Below, piece after piece: positions 53,491 through 63,743 of a DNA stretch of 64,000 nucleotides. Source of the DNA: Chondrus crispus (taxonomy: Eukaryota > Rhodophyta > Florideophyceae > Gigartinales > Gigartinaceae). The notes beneath the pieces were generated by a model. It was not told the DNA's origin. It saw only the letters and a program-made list of their open reading frames with translations, and did not search any database. Both the position numbers and the translations under genes were made by a program. The stretch is taken from the NCBI RefSeq assembly GCF_000350225.1, contig NW_005178620.1, forward strand, positions 1 through 64,000, read 5' to 3'. Position 1 is the stretch's first letter, and each line of letters begins with the position of its first letter.

Positions 53491-54043
53491 AAAAATTGTG
53501 GATCCCAAATTTACCCGATTATATATTCCGAAAGTGGCGAAATTTGCGAAAGTGCACAGACAGACGCACACACACACAAACAGGAGTATTAGTAGTTGTG
53601 GACAAGTGGGCTCCGTGCGCGCTTCGCGCGCTAAGCCAAGTCCCTTCCTCCTCTGCTCCTCGTTCCACACACGCCGTCGTTCCCCGCCCCGCTGCTCCCC
53701 CGCCCTCTGCGATAACTCTCCCGTTATCTCTCCGGTCTTCGTCGCCCCTTGCCCCCTCGTCCTGCCACGTGTTACCCGCCACTGCGCGCCGCGCCCGGTC
53801 CGCGCCGCCGCCCTCTGCGCCGCCGCTCGCTTCCGCCTAACACTGCTACCCGGCGGCGGCTCCCGGCACCCTCCCGCTCGCACGCGCCCTCCTTGCACCG
53901 CTGGCTGCGACTCCTGCCCGGCTCGCAGCGACAACCTTCCGCGTTCATCGCCCCTGCGCGATGCGGGCGGCCCGCGCCGCCGCCCTCCGCGCCACCGCTC
54001 CCACCACCACCTCGACCGCCCCGTCACAAGCGCACCCGTCCGC
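53491..54043. other. GC-rich flank to the left of the LTR element
   Basis: Very GC-rich, with open frames on both strands but no domain. It has a short ac-repeat (about 53566-53580). It may be an older GC-rich element into which the LTR element inserted. Confidence 0.4.
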
Positions 54044-54301
54044 CATGTGGTATAACTACCTTCGTCCCGACCACTCGGAACGAGGGGGGTTAGAGGCAAG
54101 GGAGCCCGCGACGCTGGGTAACCCACGCGAGCGCGACCCGTACGGAAGGACTCGAAAAGAGGGAAGGCTCACGTGGCCGGTGACGCGCAGCCGGTCGGTG
54201 GTGTCAGATCCGGACGGCCGGTCACGGGTTAGAAGCCTGAGCTAAAGGAAAACCGGAACGGTGTTAGCACTTAGCCGTAAAGGGAAGGGAGGCGAGTCTG
54301 C
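54044..54301 (-). repeat. Left (3') LTR, part that matches the right LTR
   Basis: 54044-54301 aligns with 63744-64000. The LTR continues to the right, but its inner end cannot be fixed because the right LTR is cut by the window; it must end before pol at 56973, so it may be up to 2.9 kb long. Confidence 0.85.
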
Positions 54302-54879
54302 CCCCGTTTACTGGAACGGGGCAGGTGCCCCCGGTCTTAACCCCTAAGTGGGACGCCAGGACACCTGTCCCGCTACAGTAGCTGTTACCTACTGTATACC
54401 AGCTACTGTGCTAAATTGGCTAATTTGTGCCATTAACTACTAATTACTAATTACTTACCGTTCGGATCCTACACGTGTAACCAGCGGGGTACTACTGTAC
54501 TCCGCACCGGCCGTGTGCTGTAAATATAACTCCTTACAGTTCTTCTCGCGCTTACAGCCCGTCGTACTGTATCCCGGGGCGGCAGCGGTGGCGCCGTTGC
54601 CTTCGCGCCGTTGTACTACAGACCCCCTTCCTTACTTTGCGACACGTCCCCGTCGCGGCGGGTTAAATTCCCTGCCAGCTGCGACGGTCTCCTATCCCGA
54701 ACGGAGACCATGCGTCGGCCGCGGAGACGCGGCCGTACAGTAGTCACCTTCCTCGAGTCCTCAAACCCGCATGCACACCCGCAGCGGCGGTCATCTCCTG
54801 ACCGGCGGGGAGGAGTTCAGCGCTCCAGCGGTTCGCGGTTCCATCCGCGGTACGCCACCGTTCGGATTAGGCGGCTTCA

Positions 54880-55830
54880 GCCTGCGCCGGGTCATCGAAC
54901 AACCGGCGCAAAGAAGCGTTTTTCCAGGACCCCCCCGGAGGGCTGGCCATTTTTCCAAGAATTCCCCTTCGATTTCCTCCAAAACCCCACGGGTACGCCC
55001 CCGCCAGCCCCGCACCGGTACGTCTCAGACCTTTCCCGGTGCGTGCGGTACCTCTGTCGGCCAAAACAGAGAGCGAAAACTGCACGGTAGTCCCTTTCCC
55101 GAACGGTTCCTATTTGGAAACTAATAGAAACTGTAAAAACAGTCAGAAACGGCATAAACACGTTTCTGTTTCCAAATAGTCCCAGGTCGGCGACGACCTC
55201 AGGAGTCTGGAACCGTTCTCGGATATGGGCTACGATTTTTATTCGCCGTTCTAGAGGGGAAATCGTAGCCCTTCTTCCCGTACAGTGTTCTTTTGAAGAA
55301 CCGGGCGGGAACTTTGGTTTACAAGTACAGCGGACGGACCCGCTGTACCTTCAACCGTCCGGGTAGGCTTGCCGTTGCGGTGGGGCGTCTTCCCCCGGCG
55401 CCGAGCATCATTAAACCGGCGCCAAAGGAGCGATTTTCCCCCACCCCCCCGGAGGGCCGGCCGTTTTTCCAAAAACGGCGCTCTTTCACCCGCGAGACAG
55501 CGGGGTGTGTGACCGCCAGCCTGTCCGTGCGGTCAGTGGGGAGCTCCCAGCGGCGGTACGCTCTGCCGTTCGTCCAAAACCGGTCGGTAAGTCCTGCCGT
55601 TGTCACTTTCCGCGGAGGCGCGATTTGGAAACGAAAGGAAACTGTAAAACACGAGCAGAAACAGCGTTTTACAGTTCCGGTCTCCAAATCCGCCTAGGCC
55701 TTCCCAAAGTCGGTTTTCCGTCTTGCGACCTCCGGACGCGGGCAGACCCGGGGAGTACAATGCCGCTAACGGGAAGGGGCTACGATTTTTTCCCATCCTT
55801 CTAGGAGGAAAAACGTAGCCCCCTTTTGGG
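54880..55830. repeat. Diverged tandem units with hairpins inside the LTR region
   Basis: Two units (about 54880-55265 and 55395-55830) share the same order. Each has ggcgc...ggcgc then cccccccggaggg, then a fold-back ctatttggaaac...gtttccaaatag or its atttggaaac...tccaaat variant, then a second fold-back ctacgattttt...aatcgtagccc. They appear to be old duplicates within the left LTR or its inner flank. Confidence 0.65.
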
Positions 55831-56625
55831 CTTAATTAAAAGCCGGCGACCGGAGTCGCCTCCTTGCCGTCCAGGGCCCTCCGCGCCGGGTTAATCCGGC
55901 GCGGGGCAGCGGTAGCGCGCGGTTGCCCACGCGCTCTTGCGGTGGCGGGTTACCGCGACGGGTGCGGCCTGTGGCCTACCCTCGGGGTCGCCCGTCGGGG
56001 TGAGATCTTCCCGACCGCCTGGTCGGGGGTACCGCTGCGGGTTTCCATCCTCGCTTCCATGTCTGGTTGACGCGTACCGCGGCCCGGCGGGCGGGCGACC
56101 GCACTATCGTCGTGACGGGTCATTGCGGGGGCGGGTCCCCGTTCCCCCCGCAACACCCGGTGCGCGTCCCCATTACCGGCTTGGGGCGGAACCGGCCTTC
56201 TCCTTGGTAATTTCCGCCTGCTTTTTCCTTGCGGCGGGTGGTTTCTCGGCGGTTTGACGAGCTCCGATTGGGTACCCCCCGAGGATCGGAGGCGTCTTGA
56301 ACCGCCGCCGTGGTCTAGCGGCCACACGTGCCGGGCGGTGTATGCCGCTCGCGCAACTCGTGGTCCACAGTGCCCTGGAGCCCCGGCGAGGTCGTGCCCA
56401 TACAGTATTTATGCGGCTGGGTTCCGTCTCTCGGCGACGGGTATGCACCGGGGCGCCAAGCCGTTTGACCACCGCCGCGTCAGGTCGTCCTGCCGGCGGG
56501 TCAGCTTCCCCCCCCGCGCCGGTCCATCCGGTACGGCTCGGGCGGTGGCACGCAGGGGATCCGCGTGCGCCGTAAACGGGTGGTGGCCGCCTGGAGGAGA
56601 CCCTCGGCGGAGTCGCCCCCCATCC

Positions 56626-56970
56626 GCGCCGGGTATTCCGGTGCGGGGTTTGGGGTGGCGCACGCGGGGTTCCGCGTGCGTCGGTGGCGACCTCGCCCGC
56701 TCTTCCGCTGAGTCTTCCGGCGCGGGGTTTGCCGTGACGCGCGCGGGGTTTCGCGTGCGTCCGTGGCGATTGGCCGCCTCCTGCGCCGGGTCTTCCGGCG
56801 CGGGGTTTACGGTGACGCGCGCGGGATTCCGCGTGCGTCTGTGGCGACCTTGCCCCCTTCTGCGCCGGGTCTTCCGGCGCGGGGTTTGCGGTGACGCGCG
56901 CGGGGTTCCGCGTGCGTCTGTGGCGACCTTGCCCCCGCCTGCGCCGGGTCTTCCGGCGCACGGCTTGCGG
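56626..56970. repeat. 79-bp tandem repeat, about 4.3 copies
   Basis: Units begin at 56626, 56705, 56783, 56862 and 56941 with gcgccgggtcttccggcgcg and include tgacgcgcgcggggttccgc. The array ends just beyond the pol stop, between pol and the left LTR. Confidence 0.9.
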
Positions 56971-56972
56971 TG

Positions 56973-59900
56973 TTAGCGGTGACGTGCGGCCGCCCGCGTG
57001 CGCCAGAAGCGGTCTATGAAGGCCTGGGGGAGTCCCTCCGCGGGTTCCCAAGTATCGTCCGCTGGGGCGTAGCCATACCAGCGGACCTTGTACTGGGCCC
57101 CGGTGCGGGTCTCCCGGTGCTCGAGCAGATGGTCGACCACATACTCCGCGGCGGGTTCGGGTTCTCCGTCCGCCGCGGGCTGGGTCGGGGCGGCCGTAGT
57201 GACGTCGCGGGGTCCCCGCGGCATCCGGGTTATCCGATCGATGCTCACGCGGTTTGAGACCCCGTCTTGATCGACGACCACTGTGGTCTCCGTAGCGGAT
57301 CGGACCCGAAACGGGCCTTCCGTTTTCGGTAACAGCTTGACGGAGGGTCCCCCGTCGTTACTTGGCAGGTCTCCCCGTTCGGTACTCGTCAATGGCCGAG
57401 ATGGGCGGTCGACATAGACCAGGTCTCCCACCTCGATGACCGGACGGAAACGCACCTTCTTATCGAAGTCGGCCTTGTATCGCCTTTGCGCAGCGGTTAG
57501 CTTCACCCGCGCGCGCTCAAGGGCGTCGCGTAGTTTACGCAGCGTCGCGCGCTTGTACTGTACCGGGGTCCTCGGATCTTCCGTGTTGGAGACGGCATCC
57601 TGCGGTACAGTACCAGGCAGTGCCAAACCGGACGGTGGTCGCGTCAGCACCAGGTCGAACGGGGTTGTCTCCGTCGACCGGTGGACCTGCGTGTTATACG
57701 CGAAGGTCAGGGGCTGGATGTATTCGTCCCAGTCCCTCTGGTGCTCCGCGACATAGTGTCGGAGGCGCTGTACCAGAGTACGGTTGAACCGCTCGGTTTG
57801 CCCATTCGTCTGGGGGTGATAGGCGGTAGTCAGGTAATGCCTCACCCCCAGGAGGGCACACACCGCGTTGAAGAACTTGGCGGCGAACTGCGGTCCGTTG
57901 TCGGTTAGCACGTAACGTGGTGCGCCGTATACGTAGACCCAGTTGTCCAAGAAGGCGTTTGCCACAACCGACGCGGTGGTGGTCCGTACCGGGATACTGC
58001 GCGTCAGTTTGGTGAACCTGTCGGTCATGACGAGCACGTGGCGATTCCCGTGCGCCGTCTTCGGTAAAGGGCCGAGCAGGTCCATTGCGACGAAATCCAG
58101 CGGTCCCGCCGCTGGGAAGAGCTTGAGATCCTTCTGGTGCCTCACCAGGGTTCCCCGGGTGGCAGCGCATGACGCGCAGTTCCGTACGGTACTGAAGGCG
58201 TCGTTGGCCATATGAGGCCAATAATATTCCCGCCGGAGGGTATAGTACATCCTCGTACCGCCCGGGTGTCCGGCTAGGCGGGGATGATGGGCGAGGTACA
58301 ATATCTTCGCCCGGAGCCGCTTCGGTACCACCCGCTGCAAGGTCCCATCGAGGGGGGACTTGCGGACGACGAACCCGTATCGGTCAACGTCGTAACGCGA
58401 GTCCGGGTTCCCCACAGTCTCGGCGGCCGCCCTACAGAAGGGGTCCTCGGCCTGTTCCCGAAGGAACTCTTCCACCGTTACGGATGAGACGTCGCGTTCT
58501 TCGGGTATAACCGCGAACGCGTGCTCAGCTCTCCCCGGGTCGACGGGGGTCTCCCATTGTACGGTACCTTGGCGGGGGTTATGCTCCTCCTCTCGCCATT
58601 GTACCGCGAAACACGGGACCTCGTCGTCAACCGGTTCGGGGGTTGCGCCGTCAACTCGGAAGCGTGATACACCATCCGCGAGTTGGTGCTTAATACCCGG
58701 CCGGTACTGTACGTCGTAGTCGTACTCGGCTAGGCGGAGACGCCAGCGCGCTAGCCGGCCGGAGCTATCCGCCAGGTTGAGAACCCAGCGGAGGGCCTCA
58801 TGATCCGTACGGAGGTCGAACGTATTCCCATACAGGTATGGTCGAAGCGTGAGAATACTCCATACGACGGCGAGGCATTCATTCTCGGTAGTGGTGTAGT
58901 TCCTCTCCGCGTCCGTGAGAGCGCGGCTCCAATAACCGATCGGTAGGCGGTCGCCGTCCGGCTGCTCCTGTAGTAGGGCACAGCCGACCTGGTACGCGCA
59001 AGCATCCGTGTCCAGGGTGTATTTCTTTCCGTAACGGGGTAGAGCGAGGATCGGTGGGGACACGAGGCGCTTCTTTAGTTCCACGAACGCCTCGTATTCC
59101 TCATCGGTAAGAACCTCGAACTCGAAGGGTTGATTTTTCCCCGTCTTCCGGTTTAGCGGAGCGGCTATTTTTGCGAAGCCCTTCACGAACCGACGGTACA
59201 CGTTGCACATTCCTAAGAATGACCGCAATTCCGTTTGGTTCTGGGGAGGTCGAGCGCGCTCGATGGCGACCACGTTGCGGCGCTCGACCTCCAACCTGCC
59301 TGGTCGAATCACGTGTCCCAGGTAGGTGACCGAGGTGTCGAAGAAGGCGCACTTCGACAGCTTCAGCGACACGCCCGCGTCCCGCAGTAGGCGTAGGACC
59401 TCGCGGACGTGCGCGACGTGTTCCGTTACGGTCTTGGAGTAGATGATAACATCATCCAGGTAGACCAGAGCGGTTTCCCACTTTACCCGCAACAGTATGA
59501 TGTCGACGTCCCGCTGAAAGGTCGCGCGGGCGTTCTTCAAACCGAACGGCATGCGGAGGAAACGGTACAACCCGCAGTGCGACGCGAACGTCGTCTTGTC
59601 GCGATCCTCCTCGGCGATTTCTACTTGCCAATACCCGCTGTTGCAATCCAGCGTGGTAAAGACAGTAGCGTCGCCGAGGGAATCGATGCACTCGTCCATC
59701 CTCGGCAACGGATAGTAATCCCGAACGGTGACTGCGTTGAGCTTTCTGTAGTCGACACAGAACCGCATGGTACCATCCTTTTTAGGGACGAATACCACGG
59801 GGCTTGCCCATTCGGCCGTGGCGGGTTCGATTACCCCTGCCCGGAGCGTGCGGTCGATCTCCGTTTTCTCTTTTTCCCGTGCGGTTGGTCCGGCGCGGTA

Positions 59901-61145
59901 AGGCGCCTGGTAAATCGGGCGAGCACCGGGCTTGAGCTCAATCCAGTGCTTCGTGGCCCCGATTTTTCCCAGCCGGCCGGTCCACATGTCCTTGAATTCG
60001 GACAGTACCTCGAGGATCTCCGAGCGTACCTCCTCGTCCTCGGCACCGATGTGGACGTCCTCCTGCCAGGCATTGGGGTCCTCCTCAGGGGCGGCGGTGT
60101 CTTCGGGTTTATCCGTTCCAACCGCCCCCGGGTGCGCCTTGGGCGGCGTGGCTTGTTCAGCCCCGCCCTTGTCCGTACGGTTGTCAGCGGCTTCTTCCGC
60201 GCCCTCCTTTGCGGTTGAGAGGTTGGAATTAAATATCCCTCCCCCTTCCTTAGCTTCGGCCGCTTCCGCGGCCGAGTCGCCAAGGGTCAGGATGTGAGTG
60301 GGCGACGGAAGAGCCAGTCCGACTACGGTATGCTTCGGGATGTGAACCGAGCGGTGCCCAAAATTGCTGAGCATTACCGAGAACGGTTTTTCGGGGGCAA
60401 CATCCATGACCCCCTGTGCCATGAGGGTCAAATTCCTGTGCGCGGTTTTTGGGGAGTTCTGTAAAAAACACAGCCCCCCAACCGGCGTGGCGACCCTCAC
60501 CATGGCCTGCGTCATCGGGAGAATTGTCACCCCTCTGACGAGGCGGATCTTCCGTGACGGTGTGTTGGCGGGGAACGCCACCTGCTTCCGTTCGGGTTTA
60601 TCCGACGGCGGTAGTTGTTGTGCGGTGCTCCTCGAGGCCATCTTGCGGTCGTGCCTCGAGGGGGTTGTTCCGACTAACGCCACGGGTGGCGCGTCGTGGA
60701 ACACGACCTTCCGTTGCGGTGGGAGGATCGCCTTGATGTGGCGATCCAGGAAGGTCGTACCGAGGATACAGTCCACGGCGAGGCTCGTGACTACCAGGAA
60801 CGGGACGCGCGCCACAAACTCACCGATTCGGACGAGTAGGGGGATTTCCCCTAGTGCCTTCATCGCGCGGTTTGACGCGTCGATGAGCGCTGGGCTCCGA
60901 ACCGGTTTTATCGATGGTTGCCACGACTCGGCGACACACCGTAAATGGATGAGGTTCGGGCCGGCTCCTGAGTCAAGCACTGGCGTGATGGCGACCATCA
61001 ACGCCTGCTTCTGACCATCCGTCGCGGAGATCTTGTAATTCTGCTTCTTGAAGAAGCAGATGGCCTGGACTTCCGTTCGGTTACCCGGCTGCGCTTCCAC
61101 TGGCGCAGCCGGATCGGGGGTGCCTAAGCTTCTGAGGCTGGGCAC
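56973..61145 (-). CDS. pol: Ty3/gypsy pol polyprotein (PR-RT-RNaseH-IN-chromodomain)
   Basis: About 1390 codons in one open frame. An aspartic protease has LDSGAGPNLIHL near 58. The reverse transcriptase has FVPKKDGTMRFCVDYRKLNA near 452 and the active-site YLDD at 562-565. RNase H has YTLDTDACAYQVGCALLQ. The integrase has the HHCC zinc region (HHPRLAGHPGG ... CASC) and the D,D,E core with TDNGPQFAAKFF and YHPQTNGQTERFNRTL. The C-terminal chromodomain (YVVDHLLEHRETRTG ... YKVRWYGYAPADDTWEPAEG) would guide integration to marked chromatin. The open frame begins shortly after gag in a different frame; Ty3/gypsy elements are known to join gag and pol by translational recoding. Confidence 0.93.
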   Translation of the reverse strand: MPSLRSLGTPDPAAPVEAQPGNRTEVQAICFFKKQNYKISATDGQKQALMVAITPVLDSGAGPNLIHLRCVAESWQPSIKPVRSPALIDASNRAMKALGEIPLLVRIGEFVARVPFLVVTSLAVDCILGTTFLDRHIKAILPPQRKVVFHDAPPVALVGTTPSRHDRKMASRSTAQQLPPSDKPERKQVAFPANTPSRKIRLVRGVTILPMTQAMVRVATPVGGLCFLQNSPKTAHRNLTLMAQGVMDVAPEKPFSVMLSNFGHRSVHIPKHTVVGLALPSPTHILTLGDSAAEAAEAKEGGGIFNSNLSTAKEGAEEAADNRTDKGGAEQATPPKAHPGAVGTDKPEDTAAPEEDPNAWQEDVHIGAEDEEVRSEILEVLSEFKDMWTGRLGKIGATKHWIELKPGARPIYQAPYRAGPTAREKEKTEIDRTLRAGVIEPATAEWASPVVFVPKKDGTMRFCVDYRKLNAVTVRDYYPLPRMDECIDSLGDATVFTTLDCNSGYWQVEIAEEDRDKTTFASHCGLYRFLRMPFGLKNARATFQRDVDIILLRVKWETALVYLDDVIIYSKTVTEHVAHVREVLRLLRDAGVSLKLSKCAFFDTSVTYLGHVIRPGRLEVERRNVVAIERARPPQNQTELRSFLGMCNVYRRFVKGFAKIAAPLNRKTGKNQPFEFEVLTDEEYEAFVELKKRLVSPPILALPRYGKKYTLDTDACAYQVGCALLQEQPDGDRLPIGYWSRALTDAERNYTTTENECLAVVWSILTLRPYLYGNTFDLRTDHEALRWVLNLADSSGRLARWRLRLAEYDYDVQYRPGIKHQLADGVSRFRVDGATPEPVDDEVPCFAVQWREEEHNPRQGTVQWETPVDPGRAEHAFAVIPEERDVSSVTVEEFLREQAEDPFCRAAAETVGNPDSRYDVDRYGFVVRKSPLDGTLQRVVPKRLRAKILYLAHHPRLAGHPGGTRMYYTLRREYYWPHMANDAFSTVRNCASCAATRGTLVRHQKDLKLFPAAGPLDFVAMDLLGPLPKTAHGNRHVLVMTDRFTKLTRSIPVRTTTASVVANAFLDNWVYVYGAPRYVLTDNGPQFAAKFFNAVCALLGVRHYLTTAYHPQTNGQTERFNRTLVQRLRHYVAEHQRDWDEYIQPLTFAYNTQVHRSTETTPFDLVLTRPPSGLALPGTVPQDAVSNTEDPRTPVQYKRATLRKLRDALERARVKLTAAQRRYKADFDKKVRFRPVIEVGDLVYVDRPSRPLTSTERGDLPSNDGGPSVKLLPKTEGPFRVRSATETTVVVDQDGVSNRVSIDRITRMPRGPRDVTTAAPTQPAADGEPEPAAEYVVDHLLEHRETRTGAQYKVRWYGYAPADDTWEPAEGLPQAFIDRFWRTRAAARHR

Positions 61146-61165
61146 GGGGAGAGACGTCGTCGCCT

Positions 61166-63616
61166 CTACGCGTCCTCCCCGGCTTCCCCCGTCAGCAGCA
61201 AGTCCTCGCGGGTTTCATCCGCGGTTTGCGCCACGGGGTCCTCGGTGTGGTCGAGGTGCGGTTCCTCGACCACGTTGACGCCCGCGGGGGCCGTTTGACG
61301 CTGGTTTCGCCAAGCGGACGGCCCCTGGCGGTTGAACGGGGATCCCGGGCGGAGGCCTTGCCGGATGCGTAGCTTCTGGTAGTTGGCCTCTCGTGCCTCC
61401 AGAAGCTTGGCCCGTAGGCCCGCATCGGCAACGACGGGGCACCCCTCTTGTCGGTGCGTGGTGTCCAGGCAGAACCGGCACGGTGGCGGTCCGGGAAATC
61501 TCCCGCCGGAGAACCGGACGCGTGGATCCTGCCCTTGCCTCCCGTACGGCCCTGTGCGCACGTCGCCAGGGTTGGCGGGCGGAACCGGGGCGCCCGCCGT
61601 CGAGGCTGCCGGCGACGGATAGTAACTCGTCGGTGGCGAGCTCATCGAGGTCGGCGTGGCGGTTTGGTCCGTCACGGCCAGGATTGCTTCTTCAGCAAAT
61701 CCCCCGGCCGTCGGGATGTCGGATGCCGACTCAACCGACAGCACGGGCCTCGTCCTCGCGGTGCGGTCAAATCTTCTAGCCGCTCCGGACGGCTCTCGGT
61801 GCGCCATGGCGGACATCCCCTGTCGACGGGAGGCCCGATTGGTTTCCCCGATCGCTTGCGCGTATCGAGCCACGGATTGGTAATCCACATCCGGGTGCGT
61901 GGCGAGGTAATTACGGACCTGCGCGCACGTGGCGGGAAGTAACCCCTCGACGAATAGGGACTTCAACCGCCGGTCGGAGAACACCGTACCGCATCGGAGG
62001 GCCTTGTCCCAGAGGTGGTTACTGTAGACCTCCTCTGTCATGTTTGAACTCTGACGGAAGGAGGTCACGTCCCCAACCGCTTCGGAAATTACCTCGTCGG
62101 TAGCATAGGTGCGCAACAGAAAGTTGACCACCTGGGGGTATGTCCGGAGCAGCTCGCGCCGCTCCACGTCAACCGCCATGGTATTTCCATTGAGACGGGA
62201 CTGGAGTAGGGCGTGAGCCTGACCGGTGAGGTAGAATTGGAAGCACCACACGGCGGCTCCCTCGGTGATCCCGTTGTGGTCGCACGCCATCTTGAGGCGT
62301 GCGAGGAATCCCAATACCGCAATCGGATCTTGACCGCTGAACGTGTGGGACCTCATCTGCACGTCCAGTTTTTTCCGGTAACGGTTAATGTGCCGCGCTA
62401 CTGTGGAGTCGTAGCGCGAGCTACGCCGTTCCAGGCGGTAGGTCTTGTAGTTGACGGCCTTGGTAAACAGGTCATTGAGGGGCCTGATTACCGTGGGCCG
62501 TCGCTCGTCGCTCGTCGGGGCAGCCCGGCGGCGTCTGCTCGAGTGACGAGGCCCCTCGTCCGACTCGGTGTGGTAGTCTTCCGAGTCGGACGGGTCGTGC
62601 CGGTGCCGGTCTCGGCTTCTATCGCGGCGTGCCCTGTGGCTCCGCCTGCGAGAGCCTTCCGAACCGGATGGGTCATCATCGGAGGGGTATCCTCCCCCTC
62701 CGGCATCGCGGTATCGCCCGTGGCGTGCCTCGCGGTTATCGCGGTATCGCCAGCGGCGTTCCTCGCGGTCTTCATCCGTCCTGTGACGGGGGTCTTCTGC
62801 GTCGGAATACCGGGTGTATTCCGCTTCGGTCCTGTGCGTGCCGGGTGCACGTCTTCTGCTCAACCGGTACGGGTCCCGATTCTCTGTCTCGGGGAGCCCC
62901 AGGCGGTTGTCTGTCCCGCGGGGGTCGCCCGTACCGGCGAGTATGGGGAGGACATTTTCTGTGGTCCTCCCTGTAGCACCGTGAACGGTTGGGAGATAGA
63001 TGGCTCTGCCCTCCGGGTGAGGGTCCATCCTATCAATCCCGGGTACGGCGCCGATCGGATCAGCGATATTAAAGCTTGAGCCCGGAACGGTTTCACGGCG
63101 CGGCGCCGGCGGCGGTACCGCGCCTCCCGTTTCGGTAAATGTCGTGGCCAGACGGATGGCCACGGCGGAGCTAATAGCTCCCTTTAGAGCCAATGCGGTC
63201 GGAGATTCGTCCTCCTCCGCGGCGAGCGCTGCCACCACCTCGTCGCGTACGAGGGGGGCGATCTTCTCGTCCAGCAGGGCGCGGAGCGCGGTGTCCGCAT
63301 GCTCCGCCACCAGTCTTGGTGCCGTTCGGTCGAGGCAAACCTGGACGACCTGAGGTAGTTCCTCAGCGAGGAAATCCTCCATCCAGGTTTGTAGTCGCGG
63401 GAGTAACGCGTCGTACAGTACTTGTACGCGGTTCCCCCCACCAGCCGGTAGCCCGGCGGTGGTGTCCGAAACGGAAGGGGTCTTCTGGCCCCTGGTAGAC
63501 GGCGGGCGTAGCAGGGCTTCCGGATTGTCGATCCGGGGGCGCTGTGCGCCTCTGCCACTGCGGGTACTTGCTCGCCCGGAGGCGGTATCTTCTCCGGCGG
63601 AATCCGCACGGTTCAT
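61166..63616 (-). CDS. gag: Ty3/gypsy Gag protein
   Basis: ATG 63616 opens an 816-codon frame. The N-terminal third is polar. The middle has a highly charged Arg/Asp/His/Ser-rich stretch (about 250-370). A helical capsid-like region follows (FSGQDPIAVLGFLARLKMAC ... AVWCFQFYLTGQAHALLQSR). Near the C-terminus is one CCHC zinc knuckle CRFCLDTTHRQEGC, which binds the element RNA. This order is normal for Ty3/gypsy Gag, although the length is large for the family because of the charged insert. Confidence 0.88.
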   Translation of the reverse strand: MNRADSAGEDTASGRASTRSGRGAQRPRIDNPEALLRPPSTRGQKTPSVSDTTAGLPAGGGNRVQVLYDALLPRLQTWMEDFLAEELPQVVQVCLDRTAPRLVAEHADTALRALLDEKIAPLVRDEVVAALAAEEDESPTALALKGAISSAVAIRLATTFTETGGAVPPPAPRRETVPGSSFNIADPIGAVPGIDRMDPHPEGRAIYLPTVHGATGRTTENVLPILAGTGDPRGTDNRLGLPETENRDPYRLSRRRAPGTHRTEAEYTRYSDAEDPRHRTDEDREERRWRYRDNREARHGRYRDAGGGGYPSDDDPSGSEGSRRRSHRARRDRSRDRHRHDPSDSEDYHTESDEGPRHSSRRRRAAPTSDERRPTVIRPLNDLFTKAVNYKTYRLERRSSRYDSTVARHINRYRKKLDVQMRSHTFSGQDPIAVLGFLARLKMACDHNGITEGAAVWCFQFYLTGQAHALLQSRLNGNTMAVDVERRELLRTYPQVVNFLLRTYATDEVISEAVGDVTSFRQSSNMTEEVYSNHLWDKALRCGTVFSDRRLKSLFVEGLLPATCAQVRNYLATHPDVDYQSVARYAQAIGETNRASRRQGMSAMAHREPSGAARRFDRTARTRPVLSVESASDIPTAGGFAEEAILAVTDQTATPTSMSSPPTSYYPSPAASTAGAPVPPANPGDVRTGPYGRQGQDPRVRFSGGRFPGPPPCRFCLDTTHRQEGCPVVADAGLRAKLLEAREANYQKLRIRQGLRPGSPFNRQGPSAWRNQRQTAPAGVNVVEEPHLDHTEDPVAQTADETREDLLLTGEAGEDA

Positions 63617-63724
63617 CGTCGATGATCACTGGCGATCGACGCGGTGATTTTCGACCTCTTTCAATCCGATCGGTAGTTGCTCGCGCTGGCGATCCAGTGC
63701 GGGCTCAACCTCTGTAGTTTTCCC

Positions 63725-63740
63725 CTCCACAAGAGTACCA
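63725..63740 (-). promoter_or_regulatory. Probable primer-binding site of the LTR element
   Basis: In element orientation the 5' LTR end ACCACA is followed by three T and then TGGTACTCTTGTGGAG. A PBS begins with TGG because it pairs with the CCA tail of a tRNA. I could not name the tRNA. Confidence 0.6.
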
Positions 63741-63743
63741 AAA

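Noticed and set aside
53338-54126. Open frames on both strands in the GC-rich flank
   Set aside because: Low-complexity and overlapping; nothing supports coding.
56173-57051. 292-codon minus frame over the 79-bp array
   Set aside because: It is an in-frame reading of a tandem repeat overlapping the end of pol in another frame, without domain.
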